Below, piece by piece: positions 45,600 through 54,510 of a stretch of DNA of 64,000 bases. The notes beneath the pieces were generated by a model, which was not told the DNA's origin, did not search any database, and worked only from the letters and a program-made list of their open reading frames with translations. Source of the DNA: Moraxella catarrhalis (lineage in GTDB: Bacteria > Pseudomonadota > Gammaproteobacteria > Pseudomonadales > Moraxellaceae); NCBI RefSeq assembly GCF_001656295.1, contig NZ_LXHE01000005.1, forward strand, positions 1 to 64,000. The letters are read 5' to 3'. The translations under genes were made by a program, and so were the position numbers. Each line of letters opens with the position of its first letter. Positions within the stretch are counted from its first letter, which is position 1.

Positions 45600-45770
45600 C
45601 TATTTTTTAGAACAATATTCAGATGTTTTATTTTCACATATTTGCACAGCAACTCCAACTTCAGCACCTACAGCTATAGCTGGTTGTATGGCAATTACTC
45701 CATTATAATGGCGGACATGATGCCGTCGAGTATTCTTAGGTTGTCGTCTATTTGTTTGAGCCAAATAACA
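45600..45770 (-). pseudogene. CDI toxin tail with pretoxin scrap
   Basis: The upstream edge reads KQIDDNLRILDGIMSA, as in the 1444 cassette (KQIDDNLRLFDGITSA). Another frame then gives NGVIAIQPAIAVGAEVGVAV and ends SEYCSKK. The tail resembles the Gly/Ala-rich tail of the 1444 toxin. A frameshift at the join leaves no usable gene. Confidence 0.5.
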
Positions 45771-45833
45771 ATAAGCCTAGCTTTAAAATTAATATATTTA
45801 TTTGCATTACTTTAAATCCATTTATAAGATAAC

Positions 45834-46265
45834 TCATGGTAATATAAATGCGTAAATAGAGCAATATAAACATAGTGAAATTAATCCGTACCAAGTGATA
45901 AAAAACTTATAAAAATACGGTCTTTTTGATATCAATGGTTTAATTATTAAAAAAATTGGTGGCATTATCCATGCTATCATAAGTGCAACTAGCGGAAAGC
46001 CGCTTTCAATAAATGAAACAAAAACCACCAATGCATATACATTGAATACAGAAAGAATTAATATTCCAATCAAAGTTATTGATGGAAATATACTAAAAAA
46101 CGAAAATATTCTGATATATTCTTCTAAAATAACTTTATTCATGCCACGAGAAATAATTTTCGCCAATAAATAGATATATAGAAAAAAGCTTAATGCTCCA
46201 AAAGTTATCAGGAAAACAAAATTTAAAATCATAGTTATGGCAAAAAGCTTATATCCCATATCCAT
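45834..46265 (-). CDS. Four-span membrane immunity protein candidate
   Basis: About 143 residues, with ATG at 46265 overlapping the toxin stop as TAATG (an alternative ATG lies at 46274). Four hydrophobic spans (FVFLITFGALSFFLYIYLLA; PLVALMIAWIMPPIFLII and others) are visible. It is the intact relative of the frameshifted gene at 6390-6856, and both follow near-identical toxin linkers. The polytopic form suggests protection from a membrane-acting toxin. Confidence 0.6.
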   Translation of the reverse strand: MDMGYKLFAITMILNFVFLITFGALSFFLYIYLLAKIISRGMNKVILEEYIRIFSFFSIFPSITLIGILILSVFNVYALVVFVSFIESGFPLVALMIAWIMPPIFLIIKPLISKRPYFYKFFITWYGLISLCLYCSIYAFILP

Positions 46266-47005
46266 TATTGACATTCCTTAACTTCTTTCATACCCTCACA
46301 ACCAACATCAACTCTGTGGTCTGGATTCAAAAAATCGCCAGATTTAGACCGCCTTCTGAGTTTTATAGCTGAATCCACGAAAAACTTACTTGCCTTTTTC
46401 CAGGAATTATAATGTCTCTCATGTACCGCTTGCAATTCTCGGTCGTGCTGTTCATTTACAAGTCTCCCATAGCTCCAGCTGTTACTTTGCCCCACATGAT
46501 TATTATAAATATATTGAAATTCCGACCTACCATTTCGCATAATAACCCCTCCAGCTTCTGCAATCCAATCTGAATAAAAAGACTTATCCGCTCCCTTAAG
46601 GCTTAAAAAGCTTCTTGATTCACTTTCCGCCACCCTAAACCATGGTTGCTCTGTATAACCATACATCGCCCCAAAGTAGTTTGCTCTTTCGTCTAGAGTG
46701 TTGATGGTATGATAGCCACTAGAATTTGCAACTGATAAAACATTCTGAGTAGATGTTTTAATGTCGCTTGCTTTTCCATAATGATTTCTGTTTTTTCCCA
46801 CATATTCCAAGGCATCTTGTATCATGAGATGACAACTGGTGCTATTTGGATTGCTTGAGCAAGTGTTTTTTAGTTGCTCATCTTGCTGTCTAGAAATTTC
46901 ATCATATTTAGCCACATGGGCTGCACAATCTTTCTTTGTACCAACACACGAGATTTTGTCCTGTAGCTGACGATGACTCAAATAATTCCACTGCACCTGC
47001 CCCAC
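46265..47005 (-). CDS. Orphan CdiA C-terminal toxin module, VQWNYLSH type
   Basis: A 246-residue frame that begins at the junction itself (NNVGQVQWNYLSH). Upstream the frame is open only to just after the preceding immunity stop at 47057. The first 130 residues match the toxin at 6856-7869 almost base for base (ISCVGTKKDCAAHVAKYDE; TINTLDERANYFGAMYGY). The last 110 differ (IAEAGGVIMRNGRSEFQYIY; ending MKEVKECQ). It needs recombination or an alternative start to be expressed. Confidence 0.7.
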   Translation of the reverse strand: MGQVQWNYLSHRQLQDKISCVGTKKDCAAHVAKYDEISRQQDEQLKNTCSSNPNSTSCHLMIQDALEYVGKNRNHYGKASDIKTSTQNVLSVANSSGYHTINTLDERANYFGAMYGYTEQPWFRVAESESRSFLSLKGADKSFYSDWIAEAGGVIMRNGRSEFQYIYNNHVGQSNSWSYGRLVNEQHDRELQAVHERHYNSWKKASKFFVDSAIKLRRRSKSGDFLNPDHRVDVGCEGMKEVKECQ

Positions 47006-47056
47006 ATTGTTAGCAGTACTTTTGTCTTCAAATGATTTGGTAACAGCCCTAATGAG

Positions 47057-47341
47057 CTAAACTCTAAATAAAAAGTGGAAAATGCCTAATGCATAAAATA
47101 TGACCATCAAAAAAAACCAATAAAATCTCAATATTTTACTATCATTTGATTTTACTTTATTTCCAAACGACCAAAAATCTCTACCATTAACATAGTCATA
47201 AATATCCACAAAAACCATCAAAGAAATAAATAAAAATATAAAAAATTCATAAATATCAAAATAGTATTTCTTGTCTAGCTCAATTGATACAATAATACTT
47301 ATAACAAAAGGAGCAACAATAAGGATTTTATTTACACTCAT
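47057..47341 (-). CDS. Membrane protein, putative immunity protein
   Basis: I chose ATG at 47341 (MSVNKILIVAPFVISIIVSI), giving 94 residues, because it overlaps the end of a toxin tail by 14 nt; longer upstream starts run through that tail. It has about three hydrophobic spans. No family is recognised. Its toxin has been cut off by the IS21 element. Confidence 0.5.
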   Translation of the reverse strand: MSVNKILIVAPFVISIIVSIELDKKYYFDIYEFFIFLFISLMVFVDIYDYVNGRDFWSFGNKVKSNDSKILRFYWFFLMVIFYALGIFHFLFRV

Positions 47342-47425
47342 GTTTCTGTTCTCCTCTGATATTTTGAGATAAACAGCTATCATATATCGCATTAGTAATA
47401 GCATCATTTGTACCCAGCTTGCAAA
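47328..47425 (-). pseudogene. CDI toxin tail cut by IS21
   Basis: The frame FCKLGTNDAITNAIYDSCLS ends IRGEQKHECK. The ending resembles other tails here (TEKECK, EVQECKK). Upstream it runs into the IS21 right end. Confidence 0.5.
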
Positions 47426-47447
47426 ATTACCTCACTCATAAACACCC

Positions 47448-47518
47448 ATTCTTATCAAACGTGACCACCCAATAGCATCATTTATGGACAATCATTCTTA
47501 TTGAACATGGTCACGTTG
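47448..47518. repeat. IS21 right-end repeats
   Basis: CATTCTTATCAAACGTG and CATTCTTATTGAACATG recur 45 bp apart as direct repeats. AACGTGACCA (47459-47468) and TGGTCACGTT (47509-47518) are exact inverse copies. They are probably IstA binding sites. Confidence 0.6.
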
Positions 47519-47536
47519 ATAATTTAGGCTAAAACT

Positions 47537-48277
47537 TTATTCTAAAATTTCAGCCATTTTTCGCATAGAATCTCCTAAAATTTGAATTTTATGAGCTTGA
47601 TTGATGATTCTATCAAGAATTGCATCTGCTATTGTAGAATCTTCAAATTTCTCATGCCAAAGTTCAATTGGGAATTGACTGGTTATCATCAAACTACCGT
47701 TAATTGACTGTTGGTCAATTAGCTCTAAAAGTAAAGGAGCTAACTGTTTATCAATATTGCCAAGGGCGAAGTCATCGATAATCAATAGCTTAAACTTGAT
47801 TAAACGCTTTCTTAGTTGATTTAAACTCCCATCAAGCAAGGCATCGCCTAGTTGTTCAAGCAGTTGTTGGGCTGTGATAAAATAAGTATCATATCCCATT
47901 CTGCAAGCTTGTACACCTAGCGAGCAGGACAACCAAGTTTTACCAGTACCTGTCGCTCCAAATATCAACAAGTTTTGTTTTTTATCAAGCCAACTGCCAT
48001 TGCAGAGATGTTTAATCAGGTCTTTAGGCAACTTGCGTTGGGGTTTGTATTCCAAATCTTCTATTCGAGCAGAGGGATAACGAAACTTAGCATTCTTTAA
48101 CAGGCGTTCGATTTTTCGTTGATGTCGAAATTGTAACTCACTGTCTGTCAATATCGATAATATTTCATCAAATCTTAACTGTTGTTTAAGATAACTATCG
48201 TAATTATTATCAAGGGTTTCAATAAACATTGGCAAGTTAAGCTCATTAAGCTGTTTTCGAGTCTGCGTATTAAGCAT
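47537..48277 (-). CDS. istB: IS21 transposition helper ATPase IstB
   Basis: The 246-residue DnaC-like AAA+ ATPase has the P-loop FGATGTGKTWLSCSLGVQA (about residues 107-125) and Walker B LLIIDDFALG (about 164-173). It regulates target choice by IstA. It has typical length, no visible lesion and overlaps istA by 8 nt. Confidence 0.9.
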   Translation of the reverse strand: MLNTQTRKQLNELNLPMFIETLDNNYDSYLKQQLRFDEILSILTDSELQFRHQRKIERLLKNAKFRYPSARIEDLEYKPQRKLPKDLIKHLCNGSWLDKKQNLLIFGATGTGKTWLSCSLGVQACRMGYDTYFITAQQLLEQLGDALLDGSLNQLRKRLIKFKLLIIDDFALGNIDKQLAPLLLELIDQQSINGSLMITSQFPIELWHEKFEDSTIADAILDRIINQAHKIQILGDSMRKMAEILE

Positions 48278-49850
48278 AACAAACCTCCTTTTGATTCATC
48301 ATACTTGAATAATATTCGCTACCTCGAACATTGTCATGAGTTTGTCGTGGTTTGGGCTTTTTAGCTTTATTATCAAGATGAATACGTTGATAATTCTTGC
48401 TACTAACTAAGCTTTTCAAACGGGATAAGCTAAAAATTCCTGCATTAATTGCAAAGCTACTTGCTTCATCTAATCTGTCTTCATAGTCGTTTTCAATCAC
48501 CCATTTTTTAAAATCAATCAGTTTGCGTAGATTGCTTGCGTATTGTGATTTATCATTAAGCAATTCATCAATCACGAGATAGCAATTATCACCCAGTTTT
48601 TTCGACCATTGACGTAAATAATCAGGATTATTTTGAGCTTGATATTGATGGTCAGGTGGCATATGGTTGTAATCAATTACTTCAGATTGCCCATCTTCAG
48701 CAAGGGCATGACTAGCAATGCGTTGATGCTGATAGTACATTTCAACTAGCTTGTCACTGATAGCGATGTTAATAGTATGATGTGCATAGTTATAAGGTAC
48801 ACTGTAGCAAACGCCATCTATCATAATTTGATAAAATTCATTAACTTTTACATCGTATTGCCATTTCTTAAGCTCAAATGTTCGAGCAGGTAGTTGAGTT
48901 AAAAAAGGCTTATCGTATAGCAAATACTGCTCATAACGAGACGTAGTAAAGCGTTTTGTCGTTTTATTATTTAGCTCAATTAATTGTTCACTAATTGCTT
49001 CATTTAACTCTTCAATTGAAAAAAATGTGCGATGACGTAGCTTTGCTAGTATGCCACGCTGTACAATTTGTACACTTACTTCTGCAAGACCTTTGTCCTT
49101 TGGGTGGCGTGGTCTTGTCGGCACGATTGCAAAATCATAATATCGAGCCAATTCAACATAGCTTTGGTTTAGGCTTAGATTTTGTTTGTTGTTAGTAATC
49201 ACGGCTGATTTTAAATTATCTGTGACTACTTGTTGTGGTATGCCAGCAAAATAGTTGAACATCGCAATATGACAGCGAAGCCAATCATTAATTTTTTGTG
49301 ATTCGACAGCGAATGCAAAAATGTACCCTGAAGCCCCAAGTACCGCCACGAATACTTGTACATATTTGATTTTACCAGTTTTTGGGTCTTGAATTGGCAT
49401 CGTGCGACCACAGAAATCAACTAAAACTTGTTCTCCCTGCTTGTAGGTTTGCTTCATTGATAAACGATTAGTCTTACGCCACGCTCGGTATTTACGAGCG
49501 AATTGTGAGTACGACAGACCACTAGGGTTATCTATACGATATTCTTGCCACAACAATTCAAGTGTCATGTCTCGCTTTTTTAGTTCATCATAGATATCAT
49601 CCCAAATAGGTTCAGGTTTGCCTTTCTGTTGTGGAGCTTGTAGTTGTGAGCCAATTTGACTGCGAAAATCTTTGTCAGCTAATTCTGATAATTGCTTATA
49701 GCTAAGATTTGACTGCTTAAACTTTTCTAGCAACGTACCGACAGTGGTGGGTGATAGGTCTAAAATACGAGCAATTTCACGATTGCTATAATTTGGATTG
49801 AATGTATGTAAACGAATAATTTCACGTTGTAAAAATGTATCTAAACGCAT
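48270..49850 (-). CDS. istA: IS21 transposase IstA
   Basis: The 526-residue protein has an N-terminal helix-turn-helix (NYSNREIARILDLSPTTVGT), DDE integrase core with VLVDFCGRTMP (first Asp), VVTDNLKSAV (second Asp) and HPKDKGLAEVSVQ (Glu), and a C-terminal beta-barrel region. Length and motifs are those of an intact IstA, so the element could be active. Confidence 0.9.
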   Translation of the reverse strand: MRLDTFLQREIIRLHTFNPNYSNREIARILDLSPTTVGTLLEKFKQSNLSYKQLSELADKDFRSQIGSQLQAPQQKGKPEPIWDDIYDELKKRDMTLELLWQEYRIDNPSGLSYSQFARKYRAWRKTNRLSMKQTYKQGEQVLVDFCGRTMPIQDPKTGKIKYVQVFVAVLGASGYIFAFAVESQKINDWLRCHIAMFNYFAGIPQQVVTDNLKSAVITNNKQNLSLNQSYVELARYYDFAIVPTRPRHPKDKGLAEVSVQIVQRGILAKLRHRTFFSIEELNEAISEQLIELNNKTTKRFTTSRYEQYLLYDKPFLTQLPARTFELKKWQYDVKVNEFYQIMIDGVCYSVPYNYAHHTINIAISDKLVEMYYQHQRIASHALAEDGQSEVIDYNHMPPDHQYQAQNNPDYLRQWSKKLGDNCYLVIDELLNDKSQYASNLRKLIDFKKWVIENDYEDRLDEASSFAINAGIFSLSRLKSLVSSKNYQRIHLDNKAKKPKPRQTHDNVRGSEYYSSMMNQKEVCYA

Positions 49851-49960
49851 AATTTTTTCCTTGTAAAATTGAGAAAAATGCGTAGATAAAATGCTCTATT
49901 ATTTGACAGAAATGTGAATTTATATCAAAATAGTAGTTGTCGGACTCAATCGACATCGTG

Positions 49961-49991
49961 CAGTATCTGAGTCTCAGAAACTCAGGTACTG
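49961..49991. repeat. 12-bp imperfect inverted repeat
   Basis: CAGTATCTGAGT (49961-49972) pairs with ACTCAGGTACTG (49980-49991) with one mismatch and a 7-nt loop. It lies after the minus-strand gene at 50012 and could act as a terminator, but no T-run follows. Confidence 0.5.
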
Positions 49992-50011
49992 TGCATTTTA
50001 TTTACGCTGTA

Positions 50012-50278
50012 TCATAAAATACTTAACTCTAGTGTTAATAAATCATTTTTAACCCCCTCTTGATTGTTAATAGTTGCTCGTTTTATTGAAGGATTATTAG
50101 CATTATCTAAATACCCCAATTTTTGTAATTCCTGAATAATGAGTATAGATGATTGAGCATCTAGGCTACGCAAATTATCTGCACAATATTTTTCAAAAGC
50201 TTCTCGAATTTCTGTAGTTGGCAAGCGAACTTGAAACGGTCTGCCTTTACTGGGTCTGTCGACTAAGTTTTTGTTCAT
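50012..50278 (-). CDS. Putative small DNA-binding protein (Arc/MetJ-like)
   Basis: About 88 residues from ATG 50278 (GGGGA 4 nt upstream); the in-frame ATG at 50290 has no ribosome site. GRPFQVRLPTTEIREAFEKY resembles the strand-helix start of ribbon-helix-helix repressors. It diverges from the XRE gene across 90 bp holding an operator-like palindrome, so mutual regulation is likely. The assignment is by pattern only. Confidence 0.5.
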   Translation of the reverse strand: MNKNLVDRPSKGRPFQVRLPTTEIREAFEKYCADNLRSLDAQSSILIIQELQKLGYLDNANNPSIKRATINNQEGVKNDLLTLELSIL

Positions 50279-50304
50279 TTCATTCCCCATGGTACATTAT
50301 ATTT

Positions 50305-50315
50305 GTTATAATAAC
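50305..50315. promoter_or_regulatory. Operator-like palindrome
   Basis: GTTATAATAAC has perfect 5-bp arms around one base and lies between divergent regulator genes. A partial copy (TGTTATATTAAC) follows at 50320-50331. Either neighbouring regulator could bind it. Confidence 0.45.
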
Positions 50316-50367
50316 ATTCTGTTATATTAACCAATATATTAATAAATATCAATAGGAAGTTAATATT

Positions 50368-50754
50368 TTGAATAAGTTATTTTTAGTAGAAGAAAGAAAT
50401 CGCTTAGGTCTAAAAGCAAAAGATATCGCAGATTATACAGGCGTAGCAATTCCTACTCAGTCGAATTACGAACAAGGAAAGCGATATCCTGATGCCGCTT
50501 ACCTCATGAAATTGGCTGAGTTAGGATTTGATATTAATTATGTACTAACAGGCAGACAAGATAGCTTGATGCTTTCTCCTCAAGAGAGAATGCTGATTGA
50601 TTTGTTTCGCCAATCTTCTGAATCTGTTCAAAGACATATTCTCGCTGGATTATTGACTAATAAGACGTCAGAAAATCAAAAGTCAGGGAATACTGTATTT
50701 GTTGGACAGACTAATAGTGGCAATGTGGCAGGTAATAATTTAGAAGTTAAATAA
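50368..50754 (+). CDS. XRE-family regulator with C-terminal NSGNV motif
   Basis: The 128-residue protein starts at TTG 50368. GLKAKDIADYTGVAIPTQSN is a helix-turn-helix of Cro/C1 type, followed by YEQGKRYPDAAYLMKLAELG. This is common in phage and plasmid regulators. The C-terminus ends VGQTNSGNVAGNNLEVK, and the same Gly/Asn pattern starts the next gene's product. It lies 11 nt before that gene. It is probably an autoregulator of a small element. Confidence 0.75.
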   Translation: MNKLFLVEERNRLGLKAKDIADYTGVAIPTQSNYEQGKRYPDAAYLMKLAELGFDINYVLTGRQDSLMLSPQERMLIDLFRQSSESVQRHILAGLLTNKTSENQKSGNTVFVGQTNSGNVAGNNLEVK

Positions 50755-50765
50755 AGGTTCACCGT

Positions 50766-51194
50766 ATGGCGAATAATCAAGTTGTAGTTGGAAGTGGCAA
50801 TAGCGGTAATGTGAGTGGTGGCGATTTGATAGTGAACCATTCATTGCCATGCAAAAATGGTGATGCGATGCTTGCTTACGAAGATTATCAGCGTATGCCT
50901 TATTGTAATCGATGTATTGAAAATTCTCGCATTTATACTCAAAGAGTGTATCACCAAATTAGCGTTGCATGCTGTGTATTGTTAAACATTATAATTATTG
51001 GTGGTTACTGGCTCATTTTCGATAAATTGCCTAATTTTATGCTTTTATTTTTGGAAAATAACCCCCTTGCTAGACAGTTATCTCCGCTTTTTTCAAGTGC
51101 GATAGCGGTTTCACTGATTTTTGTTGTTGGAACAGCTATCGCAAGTATGGCAGCATTTACATATAATGAAAAATATTTTCAATATCATAGATAA
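50766..51194 (+). CDS. Two-span membrane protein with N-terminal NSGNV motif
   Basis: The 142-residue protein starts MANNQVVVGSGNSGNVSGGD. It then has a Cys-bearing segment (PYCNRCIE) that could bind metal, and two membrane spans (ISVACCVLLNIIIIGGYWLI; LFSSAIAVSLIFVVGTAIAS). It is translationally close to the XRE gene and shares its unusual Gly/Asn motif, so the two products may interact. No family is recognised. Confidence 0.6.
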   Translation: MANNQVVVGSGNSGNVSGGDLIVNHSLPCKNGDAMLAYEDYQRMPYCNRCIENSRIYTQRVYHQISVACCVLLNIIIIGGYWLIFDKLPNFMLLFLENNPLARQLSPLFSSAIAVSLIFVVGTAIASMAAFTYNEKYFQYHR

Positions 51195-51336
51195 AAATGA
51201 TGGCATTAGCACTATAAAAATTGAGTAAATTACTCTACTTGGGTTAATTTAGATAATTTTTTATCTATAGCAATTTTTTCAAATAAGGCTATTTGATTAC
51301 GCCTGTACCAATGCTCATCATTAAAACAATCATCTC

Positions 51337-52554
51337 TCACTGTTCTATATATGTAGTAAGCTTATTACTTTCTTTTAAAGTCATGAGTAAAGGAATTAAT
51401 AAAAACAGACTTGCTAAAATAATTATAAAATTAAAATTTTTATAATTTAAAATTAATCCAGCTAATAGCGAGCCTGTTATTAATCCTAATGGCGGAAATA
51501 TTTCAACAATACCCCGAAATTTTGGATACATTATGCCATAGGGATTAACTGCAATTATATTTGAAGCAACTGAATAACCAAACGCCCAAACAATGCCTGC
51601 AATTAACATAGCAACTAATAAAATATTATAATTTACATCCTGATTCCAAATCATATAAGCAGAGATTAGAAAGGCTATGATGCTAATAAATAAACTAGCT
51701 TTTAAAACAGATGCTAAATGAAACTTACTCATTAGTATTGGTACTAATATTATAGGCAAATACATTGCCACCATATGCCACTGAACTAGGTTAGATATAT
51801 TTGATGCTGTCATCTTTCTTGCTGTTGCTTCTAATGGAACAGAAGTCATTACTAAGGCCATAGTCACATAACTACAAAATCCTATCAAACCACCTAAATA
51901 TAATAATGATTTATATACACCAAGATTTTTCTCTATCTTACTGATTGCTAAGTTTGGATTTACTCTATTGATAGAATATTTTGTTGGTAAAGTCAAACTC
52001 AAAATTAATGCTAAGACTCCAAAAATAGCAACTGCAATATAAGCTTTATAAAATAGTTCAGGACTAGGTGCTATTTGTTTAGCAATCCAAGGTCCTACAA
52101 TTGCTCCAATAATTCCACTAACTAAGACCAAATTAGTGTTCCAAGGTGATTTAATTTTCGCCATATCTTGTACTAAGAGACGATGATAGTTAGATAGCCC
52201 CATAAATATGCCTACTAGCAACAAACTAAAAGAAAAAATATAAAATAAATTATGTTGCACCGAAAATGAGGAGGTAAGTCCTGATATGATACAAAGAAGG
52301 GCAGATATAGCATAGGTTTTTCTTAAACCAATGAGGTTAATCAATGACATGCCACAACGAGAACCAACAATCATCCCAATGCCTATCATAGCATAAGAAG
52401 CAGCACCTCCAAGATTGCTATGAGTGAGCAATTGTCCCGACCTCACTGTAATACTAAGGTCCAAACTAGCAACAGAAAAGGATATAGCGTAAAGAATTGC
52501 AAATCTTAGCGTGTTCATATTTAGCGAATTAATAATACTCATCTCGTTTCTCAA
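51337..52554 (-). CDS. MFS transporter
   Basis: The 405-residue protein has about 12 spans and a typical MFS half-repeat (IGMIVGSRCGMSLINLIGLR near residues 57-76). It is last in the five-gene minus-strand operon, 12 nt after the isonitrile-synthase-like gene. Export of, or resistance to, the operon's product is likely. No substrate can be named. Confidence 0.75.
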   Translation of the reverse strand: MRNEMSIINSLNMNTLRFAILYAISFSVASLDLSITVRSGQLLTHSNLGGAASYAMIGIGMIVGSRCGMSLINLIGLRKTYAISALLCIISGLTSSFSVQHNLFYIFSFSLLLVGIFMGLSNYHRLLVQDMAKIKSPWNTNLVLVSGIIGAIVGPWIAKQIAPSPELFYKAYIAVAIFGVLALILSLTLPTKYSINRVNPNLAISKIEKNLGVYKSLLYLGGLIGFCSYVTMALVMTSVPLEATARKMTASNISNLVQWHMVAMYLPIILVPILMSKFHLASVLKASLFISIIAFLISAYMIWNQDVNYNILLVAMLIAGIVWAFGYSVASNIIAVNPYGIMYPKFRGIVEIFPPLGLITGSLLAGLILNYKNFNFIIILASLFLLIPLLMTLKESNKLTTYIEQ

Positions 52555-52565
52555 CTTTTGGTCTG

Positions 52566-53716
52566 TTAGGCAATGTAGAAATCTGAAAAATTATAATTAT
52601 TAATGTAGCGTTTAACTCCTATCTGCGAAGCGACATTAATTTCGGGCTGAATTAACATACAATCATTTCCATCTAGTGTTTTTAACACTGCAATTCCATG
52701 ATAAGGAAGCAATTTAGAAGCTTTTTTATACTCAGGATAAATTCTTAGACCTAATATATCTTGTTGCTTTTGATGGATTGTTGCTCTAATAGAATTAGGG
52801 AAATATTTTTCTTCCCATGAAAGTTGAGACATTGCATATTTCAAGGAACGGTAATCAATAAATGCCCGTTTAGTTCTTCTTAAAACCTCCTTACCAAATG
52901 TATTTAAAAAGTCATTATCTCTAAAAGTTTTTACTATATCTTCATAAGGTGCAATTATGTCTCTCGTAGTAATAGTGCCTGCCATAGCAGAAACCCAAGC
53001 CCTATGTTCAATATTATCTAGACCATAACTTGAATCAACTGATAGTTTTTCGTACATATCCATATAACTGTCTTCAAATTTTTTTATATCATGTTTTGCC
53101 ATATCGCACATATCATGAATATAAAGACTCGCTAGTTTTTCTTGTGCTAAATACTCTTTCAAATCGTCTAAATAATTAGATGAAATGATAGGGTCGGACC
53201 CTAAGGGACGTACATAGAAATTTGAATCAGCAATAATCTGAAAACGTAATTCAATATTAGTCACCTCTAAAAATAGCTGAGAAATATTTTGCAATGAATG
53301 TAATGAGCAAGCTTCAGCAAAAGTGACAGTTGTTGGTTCTATCCGTTTTGCCCGATTACACAAAATATTGGGATAACAATATCGAGAGGTGTTGAGTTTT
53401 TTATGACTTGGTCAATGATATTTCGAACTTTTAAAGACTCCCTAAAGCGTCGTCTTGAATTAAATTGAAAAGCATGATGGTTTAAGAACTCAATAATTAA
53501 TTCTTTTTTCGAGTGATATTTATATGAGTTATGAAATTTTCCAATGTCAAAATCTTTATATGTAGAATATTTTTTCAGTAATAATTTTTTATCCCCTTCA
53601 TATTTGATGTTTGGTGAAAGTGAGGACAAATTAGGAAATTTCTCAGACCAAGTATAATTAGAGGTGGGTAGTGAATCAGCCAATAGACTTTCTATTGTGA
53701 CGGTATTGTAAGACAT
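52566..53716 (-). pseudogene. Isonitrile-synthase-like (PvcA/DIT1) gene, split by a 2-nt frameshift
   Basis: Two frames, 53339-53716 (starts MSYNTVTIESLLADSL) and 52566-53363, form one protein of about 385 residues. The first ends TPLDIVIPIF and the second continues CNRAKRIEPTTVTFAEA. Removing one GT from TTTTGTGTAATC restores one frame. The C-terminal part shows the DIT1/PvcA pattern: RAFIDYRSLKYAMSQLSWEE, YFPNSIRATIHQ, LGLRIYP, LLPYHGIAVL. PvcA-type enzymes turn an amino-acid amine into an isonitrile with ribulose-5-phosphate. Family call by motif only; the frameshift may be real or a sequencing fault. Confidence 0.6.
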
Positions 53717-53757
53717 CCGTGTCTCCTTTTTATGTTGTCGTTAAAAATATGAATAAT

Positions 53758-54510
53758 TTATCTTTTGTGAGCCAAAGACTGTCCTTTAGCTCGAAACTTC
53801 TGGGGTGTTTCATGGTAACAAAGAGAAAAACGCCTTATAAATGCTGAAAGATTTTGATAGCCACATTTCTCGGCAATAATAGTGATAGGCATATCCGTAT
53901 TAATAATCAAACCTCTAGCCATTTGCATACGAAGCTCAGTAATATAAGCTTTGGGTGTATATCCAAATTGTTTTTTGAAGACTTTTTTAAAATGACTCTC
54001 ACTAAGACAAGCAGCCTTTGCGAGCGAATCTAGTGTATGTTCTGCACTAATATCATTTTTTATAATGTTTAAAACATTAATAAGCCGACTATCAATTCTT
54101 TTATCAGAACTAATTTTTTTCAAAAACTCCATTAGCAGTTTTAACATGTAATCATTCATCACTTGGTCAAAATCTGTTAGTAATTGCCTTTCAACAACCC
54201 CAATAAATGCTAAGAGTTTATTATCGAGCGAAAAATGCAACTCATTAACTGGCTCTAATGCAACGAAATCTATATCGTCAGTATTAATTACCAAGAAACG
54301 AAAGTCTGTCCTAGCGGTAAATTGGTGATGAACACCTTTTGGGATAATACAGACCTCTCCATAGCTAACAATAATTAATTTGCCATTTATTATCAGGTTG
54401 ATATGTCCTAGTAATGGGATAAGTATTTGATGATAGTTATGGCTATGCCCAATTAAATTTGTATTATAAGTTCGTATGAACAAATTATCTAAATGGTCTT
54501 GATTTATCAT
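53758..54510 (-). CDS. AraC-family regulator
   Basis: The 250-residue protein has an N-terminal cupin-like domain (GEVCIIPKGVHHQF, about residues 50-63) and two C-terminal helix-turn-helix units (LDSLAKAACLSESHFKKVFK and ITIIAEKCGYQNLSAFIRRF). It overlaps the EamA gene by 4 nt and lies within the operon it probably controls. The inducer is unknown. Confidence 0.85.
   Translation of the reverse strand: MINQDHLDNLFIRTYNTNLIGHSHNYHQILIPLLGHINLIINGKLIIVSYGEVCIIPKGVHHQFTARTDFRFLVINTDDIDFVALEPVNELHFSLDNKLLAFIGVVERQLLTDFDQVMNDYMLKLLMEFLKKISSDKRIDSRLINVLNIIKNDISAEHTLDSLAKAACLSESHFKKVFKKQFGYTPKAYITELRMQMARGLIINTDMPITIIAEKCGYQNLSAFIRRFSLCYHETPQKFRAKGQSLAHKR

Larger units (their letters stand above)
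47430..49990 (-). mobile_element. IS21-family element (istA/istB)
   Basis: It holds the istA-istB pair overlapping by 8 nt. The exact ends were not determined. Near the right end, related 22-bp direct repeats (CATTCTTAT then AAC(G/A)TG(A/G)(C/T)CAC) at 47448-47469 and 47493-47514, typical of the multiple terminal repeats bound by IstA, are visible. It interrupts a CDI cassette on the right side, while the left flank holds regulators, so the flanks have been rearranged. Confidence 0.75.

Noticed and set aside
49961-49991. Rho-independent terminator
   Set aside because: The stem is good, but no T-run follows on the strand that would need it.
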